Shown here: piece after piece, positions 1 through 7,419 of the stretch
How positions within the stretch are numbered: the first letter of the stretch is position 1
Layout of the letters: the number at the start of each line of letters is the position of its first letter
Assembly: GCA_003024985.2 (NCBI GenBank)
Contig: PXIH01S0005988.1
DNA from: Euperipatoides rowelli
Lineage: Eukaryota; Onychophora; Udeonychophora; Euonychophora; Peripatopsidae
DNA length: 13,326 nucleotides
Strand: one strand, 5' to 3'
The notes under the pieces: generated by a model
The model's input: only the letters and a program-made list of their open reading frames with translations
What the model was told of the DNA's origin: nothing
Databases searched by the model: none
Program-made: the position numbers and the translations under genes

Positions 1-110
1 ACTTATTACTTTTACTTGCGTTCACATTGGATTAGTTTTCCTGACGTCCTGGAGGAGAGTAAAATTCTCCTGGCGTCCTGGGGGAAAATAAGTTCTGTGT
101 GAATGGGGCT
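1..110. repeat. Short direct and inverted repeats at window start
   Basis: The motif CGTCCTGG occurs twice, about 30 bases apart (near 44 and 74). Between the copies is a small inverted repeat, GGAGA...TCTCC. An outward pair, GTTCACAT near 20 and TGTGTGAATG near 96, is partly complementary. The arrangement looks like the end of a dispersed non-coding repeat, but the window starts inside it, so no family can be named. There is no coding potential. Confidence 0.35.
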
Positions 111-440
111 ATAGTTGCAGTTAGGGTTTAGGGTAAAGGTAAGATATGTAATTAATCTATGGTAGTTGGAGTTAGGGATCAGCATAGATATTAATAATTT
201 ACAATGATTTTTCTAATTTTAAGACTAAGCATATCACATGAAAGTGTATTTCACATTATGATTATTAATAACAGGCATATAATTAGGTATAGTGTATTTC
301 ACACAAAGTGTATTTCACACATAGTTGGAGTTAAGGTTTAGGGTAAGGGTAAAGTAAGATATGTAATTAACCTATGGTAGTTGGAGTTAGGAATCAGCAG
401 GATATCATTTAATATACTATAATTTTAAGACTAAAAATAT
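111..440 (+). repeat. Direct repeat pair, units 111-232 and 321-440
   Basis: Two units of about 120 bases lie 210 bases apart. Both begin ATAGTTG(C/G)AGTTA, share GGTTTAGGGTAA, AAGATATGTAATTAA and TATGGTAGTTGGAGTTAGG, and end with TAATTTTAAGACTAA. They differ by scattered substitutions and short indels, so the duplication is not recent. Between them the 14-mer AGTGTATTTCACAC appears twice in full (near 291 and 307) and once as a close variant (near 243). This could be a tandem duplication or two copies of a dispersed repeat. Nothing in the unit codes for protein. Confidence 0.7.
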
Positions 441-493
441 TCTTAGAATTCGTTTTTTTTTTTAATATTCCATTTTTAACTGACGTAGCCTGT

Positions 494-726
494 ATTACTG
501 GTGATCAATTTTCACCTTTCTAATTTCATTATATTATGCGCAAATGAAAGATTTATTTATATAAATTTTAATTAACTACCGGAAGATTTGACAAAAATAA
601 AGCTTTTATTACTCAGTAATAAAATATTTATTTATGAAATCTTACCGTTAATTAAAATTTAAATAAATAAATCTTTCATTTGCGCATGTAATGAAATTAT
701 AAAGGTGTCTGCTTATTATCGGTAAT
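494..726. mobile_element. Palindromic foldback (MITE-like) element
   Basis: The two halves are reverse complements over roughly 100 bases each. The left arm runs CACCTTTCTAATTTCATTA, then GCGCAAATGAAAGATTTATT. The right arm carries the complement and ends ...AAAGGTG at 707. The centre, at 614, is TTTTATTACT-C-AGTAATAAAA. Weaker arm similarity continues outward to ATTACTGGTGAT (494-505) and ATTATCGGTAAT (715-726). The outer ends and any target-site duplication are unclear. Such AT-rich snap-back elements are usually non-autonomous DNA transposons. The superfamily cannot be named. Confidence 0.75.
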
Positions 727-749
727 TTAAGTCAGGACTCGGCGGCCAT

Positions 750-939
750 TTTGAAAACCAGTGGAACACAAAACTGCAATCATCCCTACTATGGCCTCTT
801 TGTTAGTGTAAATCTGATAAATAAAAATTAAACCATGGGGCAGACAATACTGCACCTTGTAGTAAGCCAATATTTCTAAATTTAATATGTGATCTTATCT
901 CATCTAATAAACCCAATAAGGCAGAAAAAAAGAAAAGCA
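750..939 (-). pseudogene. LINE reverse transcriptase, third fragment
   Basis: Minus-strand translation gives a block resembling the RT fingers/palm motif 'QGAVLSPLLFNIYLSDL' of CR1/jockey-type LINEs: QGAVLS at 859-842, followed by a W-F-N-F-Y-L-S-D-L run. About 20 residues ahead of it is RSHIKFRN, matching the usual pre-motif strand. After SDL there is a stop, then residues that fade near 750, before the YADD box would be reached. This is the downstream part of the RT whose upstream parts lie at 1236-1326 and 1564-1690. The SINE at 940-1220 separates it from them. It is a decayed remnant with stops and frameshifts. The RT identity is firm. The clade is inferred. Confidence 0.75.
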
Positions 940-1235
940 TGTCTCGGTTTCGCAGTTGAGTGGTATTATCACTCAACTTGCTAAATCGAAGGCATATGCT
1001 GGGGAGTACAGGTTCGCTCCCTGGCTAGGGCAGTTATGGAATGTTTTTCCCCCTAGCTGTAACAGCTCGCTTTGCATTTTTTCCTAGTACGCTGCCCTTT
1101 ACAAATCAAAGGACCTGAGTTTTCGATTTATTGTGATGTTAATTGAGTAATCTCTAGTAATTCACAAAAAATACATTTCTTCTCCCTTTGGAGAGGAGAT
1201 TTAGTTTTTGCAAAAAAAAAAAAAAAAGGAAAGCA
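925..1235 (+). mobile_element. tRNA-derived SINE (body 940-1220) with target-site duplication
   Basis: The 5' part is tRNA-like: a D-arm region GCAGTTGAGTGG (952-963), and a B-box GGTTCGCTCC at 1011-1020 in CAGGTTCGCTCCCTGG. A body without coding follows and ends in an A-run. Flanking direct repeats, AAAAAAAGAAAAGCA (925-939) and AAAAAAAGGAAAGCA (1221-1235), match at 14 of 15 positions, as expected of target-primed insertion. A related copy on the opposite strand at about 12825-13051 shares CATATGCTGGG, ACAGGTTC, GTTATGGAATG and AGTACGC in the same order. The host of the insertion is the minus-strand LINE RT. It is not a functional tRNA gene, because no clean cloverleaf or acceptor pairing is seen. 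Confidence 0.8.
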
Positions 1236-1326
1236 CTAAGCCATCTAATTAAGGTAAACATCTACCAAACATGAAAACAGTTTGCTTAACAACAAATCAA
1301 TGTGGATCCTGTCAAATGCTTTACAC
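1236..1326 (-). pseudogene. LINE reverse transcriptase, second fragment
   Basis: The minus strand reads KAFDRIHIDLLLSKL at 1322-1278, the C-terminal half of RT motif A ('DFSKAFDRV.H..LL.KL') in CR1/jockey-type LINEs. Reading continues for about ten residues and then hits stops near the SINE boundary. The upstream half of the motif sits on the far side of the hAT MITE (1327-1563). If the MITE and one copy of its target duplication are disregarded, the two halves are in the same frame (FFGLSK joined to AFDRI). The usual acidic residue of D-[FL]-S-K is G here, so the catalytic site is also mutated. Confidence 0.8.
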
Positions 1327-1563
1327 CAGGTGACTTCAACCTTTTTTGTTTACCACCCACTTCAGCAGATTTTGGAGAGATTGTGATATGTCACCACCCA
1401 CCTTGACCTCTTGTCGAATTTAATGATCTTTTTTTTTTAGTTGTCTGGATGTTTTGTTGACTTCTTGTTGGATTTGATGAGTTTTTTTTTAATTTCATTA
1501 TCGCCCACCAAAAATCCTAAAACGGCCACCGGTTGGCACTATGGACCACGTTGAAGAACGCTG
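1327..1563. mobile_element. 237-bp hAT-type MITE inserted in LINE RT
   Basis: The left end CAGGTGACTTCAACC and the reverse-complemented right end CAGCGTTCTTCAACG share CAG....CTTCAAC, a hAT-like terminal inverted repeat. The flanking 8-mers are CTTTACAC (1319-1326) and CTTTAGAC (1564-1571), 7 of 8 identical. They fit the hAT target pattern nTnnnnAn. The interior has CACCCAC blocks near each end (about 1355, 1393 and 1504), T-runs, and an internal TTGT(C/T)GA(A/C)TT-like repeat, but no coding sequence. The insertion splits the RT motif A described on either side. Confidence 0.8.
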
Positions 1564-1700
1564 CTTTAGACAACCCAAAGAAAACTATCCTCATTCGGTG
1601 ACCTTGATCATTAGCCCTTGTTCCGCTGTCAATACATTCTAAAAGACAAGTTTCACATGATGACAAAAGAGATCTCATCTGCAGATGTGATATCTACAAA
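1564..1700 (-). pseudogene. LINE reverse transcriptase, first fragment
   Basis: The minus strand reads SCETCLLE at 1660-1637, the 'RSCETQLLEF' block that precedes RT motif A in CR1-type LINEs. It is followed by IVFFGLSK ending at the MITE. The spacing from the Cys of SCET to the Lys of LSK is 31 residues, the same as in typical family members from memory of the motif layout. Upstream the frame merges with the end of the hAT transposase around 1655-1715, and the exact junction could not be fixed. An in-frame stop lies near 1700. The orientation is the same as the hAT element, so either insertion of one into the other or a later rearrangement could explain the contact. Confidence 0.75.
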
Positions 1701-1714
1701 ACCAGTTTTGCTTT

Positions 1715-3044
1715 AAATGAGTTTACAGAACCTATCATTTTAGCAACATTTTTGTATTTTCCTTGCAGCTATAGTCTAAAGAATTCAATTTTTCCATTAT
1801 GTCTGTGAGAAAACCCAAATTTACCTGCCAGCTAGAGTCAGTTAGTTCATCGAAATGTTCATTTCTGGCATTAAGATTTTTTTTTAGTTTCTTCAATTAA
1901 GCTTAAACATCTTGTAAGAACTTTACCTTTACTGAGCCAATGCACTTCAGTATGCAGGAAGGTGAGATCAGATTATTTATCTTCAATACCTTCTAATAGG
2001 GCCTTGAAAAGTAAGCGTTGCAAAGGCGATGCCCGAATAGAGTTGATAATTTTTGTAACTATTTTCAGAAATGTCCAAAAGGCAGTATTTAACTGCACAA
2101 AGCTTTCTAATGGATAATATAGATGTAGGACAAAGTTTGGAAATAAATTATCTTTCTTGCAGAGGGCAATAAATACATTGATAATACCAACGATTGCTGG
2201 TGCTCCATCAGTGGTTATATCGATAACAGCTTGTGCAAAGGCATATCTATTGACTTGGCATTTGTTCTGAATGTATTATAACTATCCTCACCCTTTCATG
2301 GGTAATATTTTCAGTAGATCTTCTTTTACAGTGAAGTTACTAAATACCATTCTCACCTTAACTGCTAACTGTGCTGTATCTGACACATCTGTTGACTCAT
2401 CAAATTGTAAAAAGAACCAGTCACATATTTCCATCACATTTTAACTGAGTTTGTATGTCGTTGAAATTACTAAATGCCATTTTCACCACAACTGCTAACT
2501 GTACTCTGTGTCTGACACATCTGTTGACTCATCAAATTGTAAAGAGAACCAGTCAAATATTTCCAAGTCACTTTTTACCTCAGTTTGTATGTCCGTTGAA
2601 ATTGCACGACAACTGTAAGTCTTGTATTGTTGATACAATCTCCCATTGTTAGAAAATCCCTCAAACAATCGGCATCAGTTAGAAATGCTTCTTTTAACAA
2701 CTCACCATCCTGGAATGGCTTTTTCTTTTTTGTAGCATGTGAGAAATTTTTAAAGAAGAAATGGTGGAATTTTTAGATTTTACCACATTTCTAGTGAAAA
2801 CTGACTGTTGGGCAGACAGGTTTGAATTTAGTTGATTTATTTTATTCATTCTTATTTCAGATTTAAGTGGATAATTTGTATCAAAAGTGACATGAATTGT
2901 CTGGAAGTGACATTCAACATTATGTTTGTTTGGCACTGCAACACCACTGCTGCACAACAAGCAAACACATTTATCTTTAAAATATGTTTCCTCCCAGTCA
3001 GTGTTAAAGTTATAGGTTCGTTGTCTTTTACTTGATCCACTCAT
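1715..3044 (-). pseudogene. hAT transposase (BED-finger, GTF2IRD2/ZBED5-like), decayed
   Basis: The start chosen is the ATG at 3044-3042 (MSGSSKRQ), which opens the family-typical N-terminus; an ATG 13 codons upstream is less likely. A BED-like zinc finger uses C28-x2-C31 and H46/H51. Then come KPFQDGELLKEAF (near 2728-2690), the catalytic-site block FDESTDVSD (twice, 2533-2510 and 2401-2378), TDGAPA (2212-2195), LHTEVHWLSKGK (about 1957-1923) and NLGFLTDIMEKLN (near 1830-1790). The reading ends around SFKAKL near 1715. Several frameshifts and stops separate the blocks, and the C-terminal hAT dimerisation domain is missing. The family's role is cut-and-paste transposition. This copy is dead. 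Confidence 0.88.
2341..2604 (-). repeat. Tandem duplication of the transposase catalytic block
   Basis: Two adjacent units, 2341-2470 and 2471-2604, share most of their sequence, including TGACACATCTGTTGACTCAT, CAAATTGTAAA, AACCAGTCA and GTTTGTATGTC. Each encodes one DWF(F/S)LQFDESTDVSDT segment on the minus strand. The unit at 2341-2470 stays in frame through the block (AQLAVKVRM follows). The other has a 1-base shift just after SDT. A functional transposase of this family has this block once. Confidence 0.88.
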
Positions 3045-3551
3045 TTTAGGATTAAAATCAAAATGTTTAAAAAATTGAAGCACGAGACACCGTATATCAA
3101 ACTTATTAGTATATAACTAGCAACAGGAGAAATGATGAACTACATTGATAGCATTTCGTAATTATGAAAATATATGTGCAGATGTCAAAAACGTGGCAGA
3201 ATATGGATTGTATAACCTGTATTTAGACAATTCTCATCTACTTACACTGTATGTATGATAGCACAAATTGTACTATCTCTACCACACTCAATTGTGCCTT
3301 TTGCATGCATTCCATTAAGTTCATCCACATTAACTTGGCGCATAATGTGGAATTAAAGAGGTTGGTTTACAATAAAACAACTGCCTAAAATTGGTTGCCT
3401 TTACCATTCACAATCTAAATCAATGGGATCTGGGTGCTGCTAAGTTAACGTAAACAAGCTTTCATTTCGTGGTTGAACAGCGGCAGGCACATGCAAATTC
3501 GTCGATGTGCACCTCGGTGTCCATGGGCATAGGGTTGGGAACCCTACACTA
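3045..3551 (-). mobile_element. 5' terminal region of the hAT element, ending at 3551
   Basis: On the minus strand the end reads TAGTGTAGGGTTCCCAACCC, a hAT-type terminus with the usual leading C changed. About 500 bases of non-coding leader then run to the transposase start. The leader is clearly homologous to the small element at 11949-12369: both contain CCCAGATCCCATTGATTTAG, CCACGAAATG and CCACGTTTTT in the same order. A subterminal hairpin, CACC-GA-GGTG, corresponds to a longer perfect hairpin in that copy. The opposite end and the target duplication of this element were not found. The leader carries no recognised gene. Confidence 0.8.
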
Positions 3552-3739
3552 GAGTGACTACCAAGTTAATGCAAATTGGTCTATAGTTTTTTCAGAGATG
3601 ACATGTTAAGGCTCTATCTAGTAATGATAAAATAATATGGCAATGTGAAGTGATTGAATATGTTTGTCATCATCATCATTGGGTTCTTTCTCTGACATTG
3701 AGGCTCATGCTCATGTTTATTTGTCTCCTTTAATATTTA
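3552..3739. other. Unassigned AT-rich spacer
   Basis: Nothing recognisable lies between the hAT terminus and the RTE-like remnant. A short CATCATCATCATT run occurs near 3668. The upstream continuation of the RTE element may reach into this stretch, but no residues could be matched. Confidence 0.5.
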
Positions 3740-4276
3740 CAAGTGAAATTCAGGTGTGTGAAATCAACTAAATGAAAATGGATGGGAATGCTCTTGGAAA
3801 ATTAAAAATAACATAAAAGAAAACTATTCTAATGAATTAAAAGGAAAGGTTTTGACCAGTATGTTCATTTAGTGAAAAAATGGTGCTGAAAATTGGACTA
3901 TCAATGCAAAGATGGTTCAAAGTGCAAACTAAAAAAAAAAACATAGTGAGATACCAGTACAGTATGTGCTTGGAGTACGATGGAGTGATAAAAACGATTG
4001 AATGGATTGGAGCAGAAACAAACTAATATCACAAAACAAAGTTTGTGATATTATTGAAAGAGTAATGAATTTAAAATGTAATGTGCAGGTATACAAAGCA
4101 AGAAGCAAAAATAATAGATGAAATACAGAAATATTCGTTTGGATTGCAAGGAACAAAAAATGAACACCAAGACGATCTAATATTAGATGGGAAGATGCAA
4201 TAGAATATGTTTGCTGGATCTGGGTGGAACAAATTCCCCAAAAAATAGAACTTAGGGAGAAGCATGCCCATCTAAT
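3740..4276 (+). pseudogene. RTE/BovB-like LINE, C-terminal fragment
   Basis: Plus-strand reading matches the end of RTE-type ORF2 after the RT. The order is ALGKLK (near 3787), ELKGKVLTSMF (near 3835), NGAENWTIN at 3879 (family 'YGAETW'), VLGVRWSDK (near 3970), KVCDIIERVMNLK (near 4040), RRSNIRWEDAIEYV (near 4173) and W.W...P.K.ELREKHAHLI ending at 4276. These correspond to the family blocks 'MLGvs.rDr', 'kv.DI..Rv..lKw', 'RP..RW.DdI' and the terminal 'W...gEAyv'. Several stops and frame changes, and no RT catalytic region, show a truncated, dead copy. The RTE assignment rests on block order and spacing, not on a database search. Confidence 0.75.
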
Positions 4277-4559
4277 AGTGTTAGTTTTTTGCTGATGATG
4301 TATACTGTATCCTATACAAATTTATTCACTCATACAGTATTTATATGCCATATATTTTTATATGGAATATATAAGATTAAAAATTATCCATTTTTTACAG
4401 AGTATATACAGTTCATATGAAAGATATGTTCATTCTGAACAATACGGTATTCTATCAATTATGGTATACTGATATTATATAAGATTAATGTTAGGTTTTT
4501 TTCTTATTTATTTTCTGTTCTTGGTTATTTAGTTAATAATGATTGATTATATTATATGT
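4277..4559. other. AT-rich spacer with a small perfect hairpin
   Basis: No gene is recognised. An 18-base hairpin, CCATATA-TTTT-TATATGG, lies at 4348-4365, and ATACTGTAT and ATACAGTAT occur just before it. These could be remnants of LINE 3' sequence or a simple AT-rich fold. Confidence 0.5.
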
Positions 4560-5229
4560 TTAACCTTTAAACATTCCTTGGGTCAATTTTGACCCAAAAT
4601 CAAACATTTTTATTGAGTCTTATTGACTTTTTATATTTTATGAATTTAAGCTAGAAATGGCTCAAATTAAATAAATATTTTTTTAAACAAAGTGGTGAAA
4701 TTTTTTTTTACATTGAAGGTCTTTGGGTCAAATTTAACCCAATGCAATTTTATCCAATGTTGATTGCCTCAGATGATTGCATCAGCTGAAATATTGCCCG
4801 ATTCTCCCATATGAGGGAGCAAATATAGCATTTTGTGGGTAAATGCAAATACATTCATTCATTTCTCTCCGAGACATTGGGTGGTGTGGATCTCTTGTAT
4901 TGTGCGAATAATTTTATCTCGGTAAACAAGAAATAACACAGAGGCTGACAGACTCACAAATCGAGCAATTACTCAACTCTTCTAAATCTTCTGCTGATGA
5001 TAATTAGGAATTTTTTAGTGAAGATAATTCAGAATATGAAGACCATTTGTCTGGTAGTGAATATAATTCTTTGGGTGTAAGTTTAGAAGAAGAGCAAAAT
5101 ACATCAACTATGTTATCAAAAGTTGAACTTATTCAATATTCATCAGAACCGATTCCTCATGACAATCATGGAACAATATTTCAAATTTTGTGCCAGGAAT
5201 CACATCTTTGCCGGTTCAAGGATATGTGA
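4560..5229 (+). mobile_element. piggyBac-like element, left end and 5' part
   Basis: A TTAA at 4560-4563 is followed by CCTTTAAACATTCC, close to the CCC(T)TT start of piggyBac ends. Two inverted repeats follow: GGGTCAA-TT-TTGACCC at 4580-4595 and a weaker GGGTCAAATTTAACCC at 4725-4740. Hydrophilic coding sequence (4933-5229) then begins, as in a piggyBac transposase N-terminus. No right terminus or second TTAA could be identified, so the element is 3' truncated or internally deleted. The superfamily call rests on the TTAA site, the end sequence and the protein style. Confidence 0.7.
4933..5229 (+). pseudogene. piggyBac-like transposase N-terminal remnant
   Basis: One frame runs from about 4933 to the TGA at 5227-5229 with a single internal TAG (after SSADDN). 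The reading is QRLTDSQIEQLLNSS, then a strongly acidic, serine-rich stretch (EFFSEDNSEYEDHLSGSEY, then LEEEQ). piggyBac transposases typically begin with a similar '(R)LT.eEI...L' helix and an acidic low-complexity region. The position where a start codon is expected reads ATA (4933-4935), possibly a decayed ATG. The catalytic DDD region and the C-terminal cysteine-rich finger are absent. The last 15 or so residues are not recognised. Confidence 0.6.
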
Positions 5230-5512
5230 TGAAATGTCTGGATTACTGTGATTCAATTCAGATAGTTTTACCACACATTATAATTTGAGTACAGCTTTTT
5301 ATTTTTTGTATGCTGAATCTTTCAATTGTTGTACTGTTTTATTTCAAACATGGATACTCTTTTCTAATTCCTTATTTAATACATATTTCTCCTTATTTGA
5401 CTCCTTGGTGGATGTTATTAACTGTGATTTATTTTTATTGGATTCATTTATAATACCGTGATTGATATAACGTTGATTTTCTATCTTCATTTCTTTGGGC
5501 CTATACACGTGA
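5230..5512. other. AT-rich junction between piggyBac remnant and LINE
   Basis: No gene or terminus is recognised. The right end of the piggyBac-like element and the 5' untranslated part of the following LINE must lie in or near this stretch, but neither boundary can be placed. Confidence 0.5.
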
Positions 5513-7370
5513 TTGAGATTTTGTCATATTGTCATGACAGTTAAAAGATTGTTTGATCTAAATTGTTTTGACTTTTGTACAACTTTAATTTTATTCATGA
5601 ATGGATCCCTTCTTTTGATCTTGTTCTCCATATCTTTATTTGTTTTGCACCCTCATTTTCCAGACCTTGTGATCAATGACAGAGATTCAAAATTGTGTAC
5701 CCCTATGGCATTAAATTTACACTGTTGTAATGATACTTTTGCCTTTGATCATAGGATATTATAGGAGAAGGGGTTTTTGTTGTGTTGATGTGATCAGAAT
5801 TAAACATTTTTCTACAAATTATGCAATATTTTCATTTGTGTCATTTAATTTTATATTATTTATTTTATTATTTTCTGGTGACATCGAGTTGAATCTGGGC
5901 CATCAACTGTCCAATTAACACAGGAAATTTTTAATCTTATTGTCCACAGAATGGGTTTGATCGAATGCTTTTCTGAAAAGGTTGACATGATTGGCTCACA
6001 GCAGCAGAAAATATTAGAAACACAGAATACTATTATGGCCAGACTTGAGGAAATATCATTTAAAGTTAACGATAATGCTCAAAAATATTGCTTTGAATGG
6101 TAGACAGATATCGTCGGTGGCAGTTAAATTTCAAGAATATATTTTGTAGCTGGATGATCAGTTGGCAAAGATAGAGATAGCTAATAGAGAAACTAATCTA
6201 TAACCCTAATTGGAATATGATCGTGTTCCAAAGCCACCAGTAACAGTGCCATCTACGCTCAGCGTGGGAACTATTTTTAGAAACTTTAAGCAGTCTTTTC
6301 TCTCAGATAAAAAAAAAATCTTTGATGCCCGTGTAACGGGCTTAAACAAAAAAAAAATGTTTGATGCCCGTGGAACGGACTTAAACAAAAAGGGCTTAAA
6401 CAAAAAAATGTTGGATGCCTGTGGAACGTGCTTAAACAAAAAGGGCTTAAACAAAAAAATGGTTGATGCTCATGGAACAGGCTTAAACAAAAAAAATGGT
6501 TGATACCCGTGGGATAAGCTTAAACAAAAAAATGGTTGATGCCCGTGAAAGGGGCTAACCAAAAAGGGCTTAAACAAAAAAAAAATGATTGATGCCCGTG
6601 GAACAGGTTTAAACAAAAAGGGCTTAAACAAAAAAAAAATGGTTGATGCCCGTGGAACGGGCTTAAACAAAAAAAAAAATGGTTGATGCCCGTGGAACAG
6701 GTTTAAACAAAAAGGGCTTAAACAAAAAAAAAATGGTTGATGCCCGTGGAACGGGCTTAAACAAAAAGAGCTTAAACAAAAAAAAGGTTGATTCCTGTGG
6801 AATGGGCTTAAACAAAAAAAAAAAAAGTAGGATGCCCGGGTAACGTGCTTATTCGCTAGTACCCTCTTATTTGGTGTTAAGGGTGATTTAAATGGTGCAG
6901 TTATCAATGATATTACCATTGCAATTGGTTCATTTGATCGTTTTGACCTTAAAATAATATATGAAACTTTTATAGATTAGGTAAATATGTCCCTGGTCAT
7001 ATAAGACCAATCATAGTCAAATTCGATTCTAAAGAATATAGAAATCATATCAGTAAACAATCTTATAAATTAAAGGGATCTCCAGTTACTATCAGACAAC
7101 ATTCATCCAGAAATTTATTACTTGCTCAAAATAAACTTAAAGCCGATTTTAATGGGTCTAATAAAAAAATTAAACTTTTATCTTAGTACAGTAAAAATTC
7201 ATTATAATCTTTATAGATATAATAGACTTTCTGATACCATTCAACGAATACATCATACTAGTGATTTTATATCTGATATTAATTCCGATTCTCAGTTGAT
7301 TTCTCGTGTGAATCCTGTTTCTTATGGGAGCTTACTTGAGATCCCTATTTCGGATCTCACTGATAAATAG
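5513..7370 (+). pseudogene. LINE ORF1 (2A-like motif, coiled coil, RRM-like domain)
   Basis: The N-terminal part is hydrophobic and contains YYRRRGFC (near 5758), typical of the leader of these elements. At 5877-5903 it reads GDIELNLGH, a degraded version of the 2A-like 'GDxExNPGP'. A coiled-coil segment follows (about 5951-6085: MGLIECFSEKVDMIG and onward, with heptad-like L/I/V spacing). After the minisatellite, LLFGVKGDLNGAVINDI (near 6864) and, one frame over, RLGKYVPGHIRPIIVKFD (near 6977) match the RRM-like and C-terminal regions of CR1/L2 ORF1 proteins. The family role is RNA binding and chaperoning in the RNP. The reading ends at the TAG at 7368-7370. Stops and frameshifts are frequent. 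Confidence 0.8.
6308..6847 (+). repeat. Compound minisatellite inside LINE ORF1
   Basis: Twelve long units (about 35-40 bases) follow an A(7-13) run and read TGGTTGATGCCCGTGGAACG then GGCTTAAAC. Six short units of 15 bases (AAAAAGGGCTTAAAC) are interspersed, usually after a long unit. Length differences come mostly from the A-run. Each good long unit contains a perfect hairpin, GCCCGT-GGA-ACGGGC. Substitutions cluster at the CG dinucleotides. The array sits between the coiled-coil part of ORF1 and its RRM-like part. Both strands happen to stay fairly open, giving repetitive translations (LNKK.. DARGTG on plus, LFKPVPRAS on minus) that I do not regard as genes. Confidence 0.92.
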
Positions 7371-7419
7371 CAACTACAAAGTTTGGATACATATAGTAAA
7401 AGTTATATGTTCAGCCCTA

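Noticed and set aside
119-360. TTTAGGGT-like telomeric repeat
   Set aside because: GGTTTAGGGTAA occurs only in the two units of a direct repeat and is not tandemly iterated.
941-1030. Possible tRNA gene
   Set aside because: A and B box-like motifs exist, but no acceptable acceptor stem or anticodon arm is seen. The flanking duplication and A-tail show a SINE.
2832-3040. Short open frames overlapping the BED-finger region
   Set aside because: The frame starting at 3044 on the minus strand has the C-x2-C and H/H pattern and the family N-terminus. The others have no support.
3929-4271. Minus-strand hydrophobic open frames
   Set aside because: They overlap the RTE-like blocks on the plus strand and are antisense to them.
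6308-6847. Regular repeats considered as a CRISPR array
   Set aside because: The units adjoin each other without unique spacers, vary in length through A-runs, and lie inside a eukaryotic LINE.
6470-6919. Minus-strand open frame of about 149 codons with repeated LFKPVPRAS
   Set aside because: It is a translation of the minisatellite on its non-LINE strand. It stays open because the repeat lacks stops in that frame, and it matches no known protein type.
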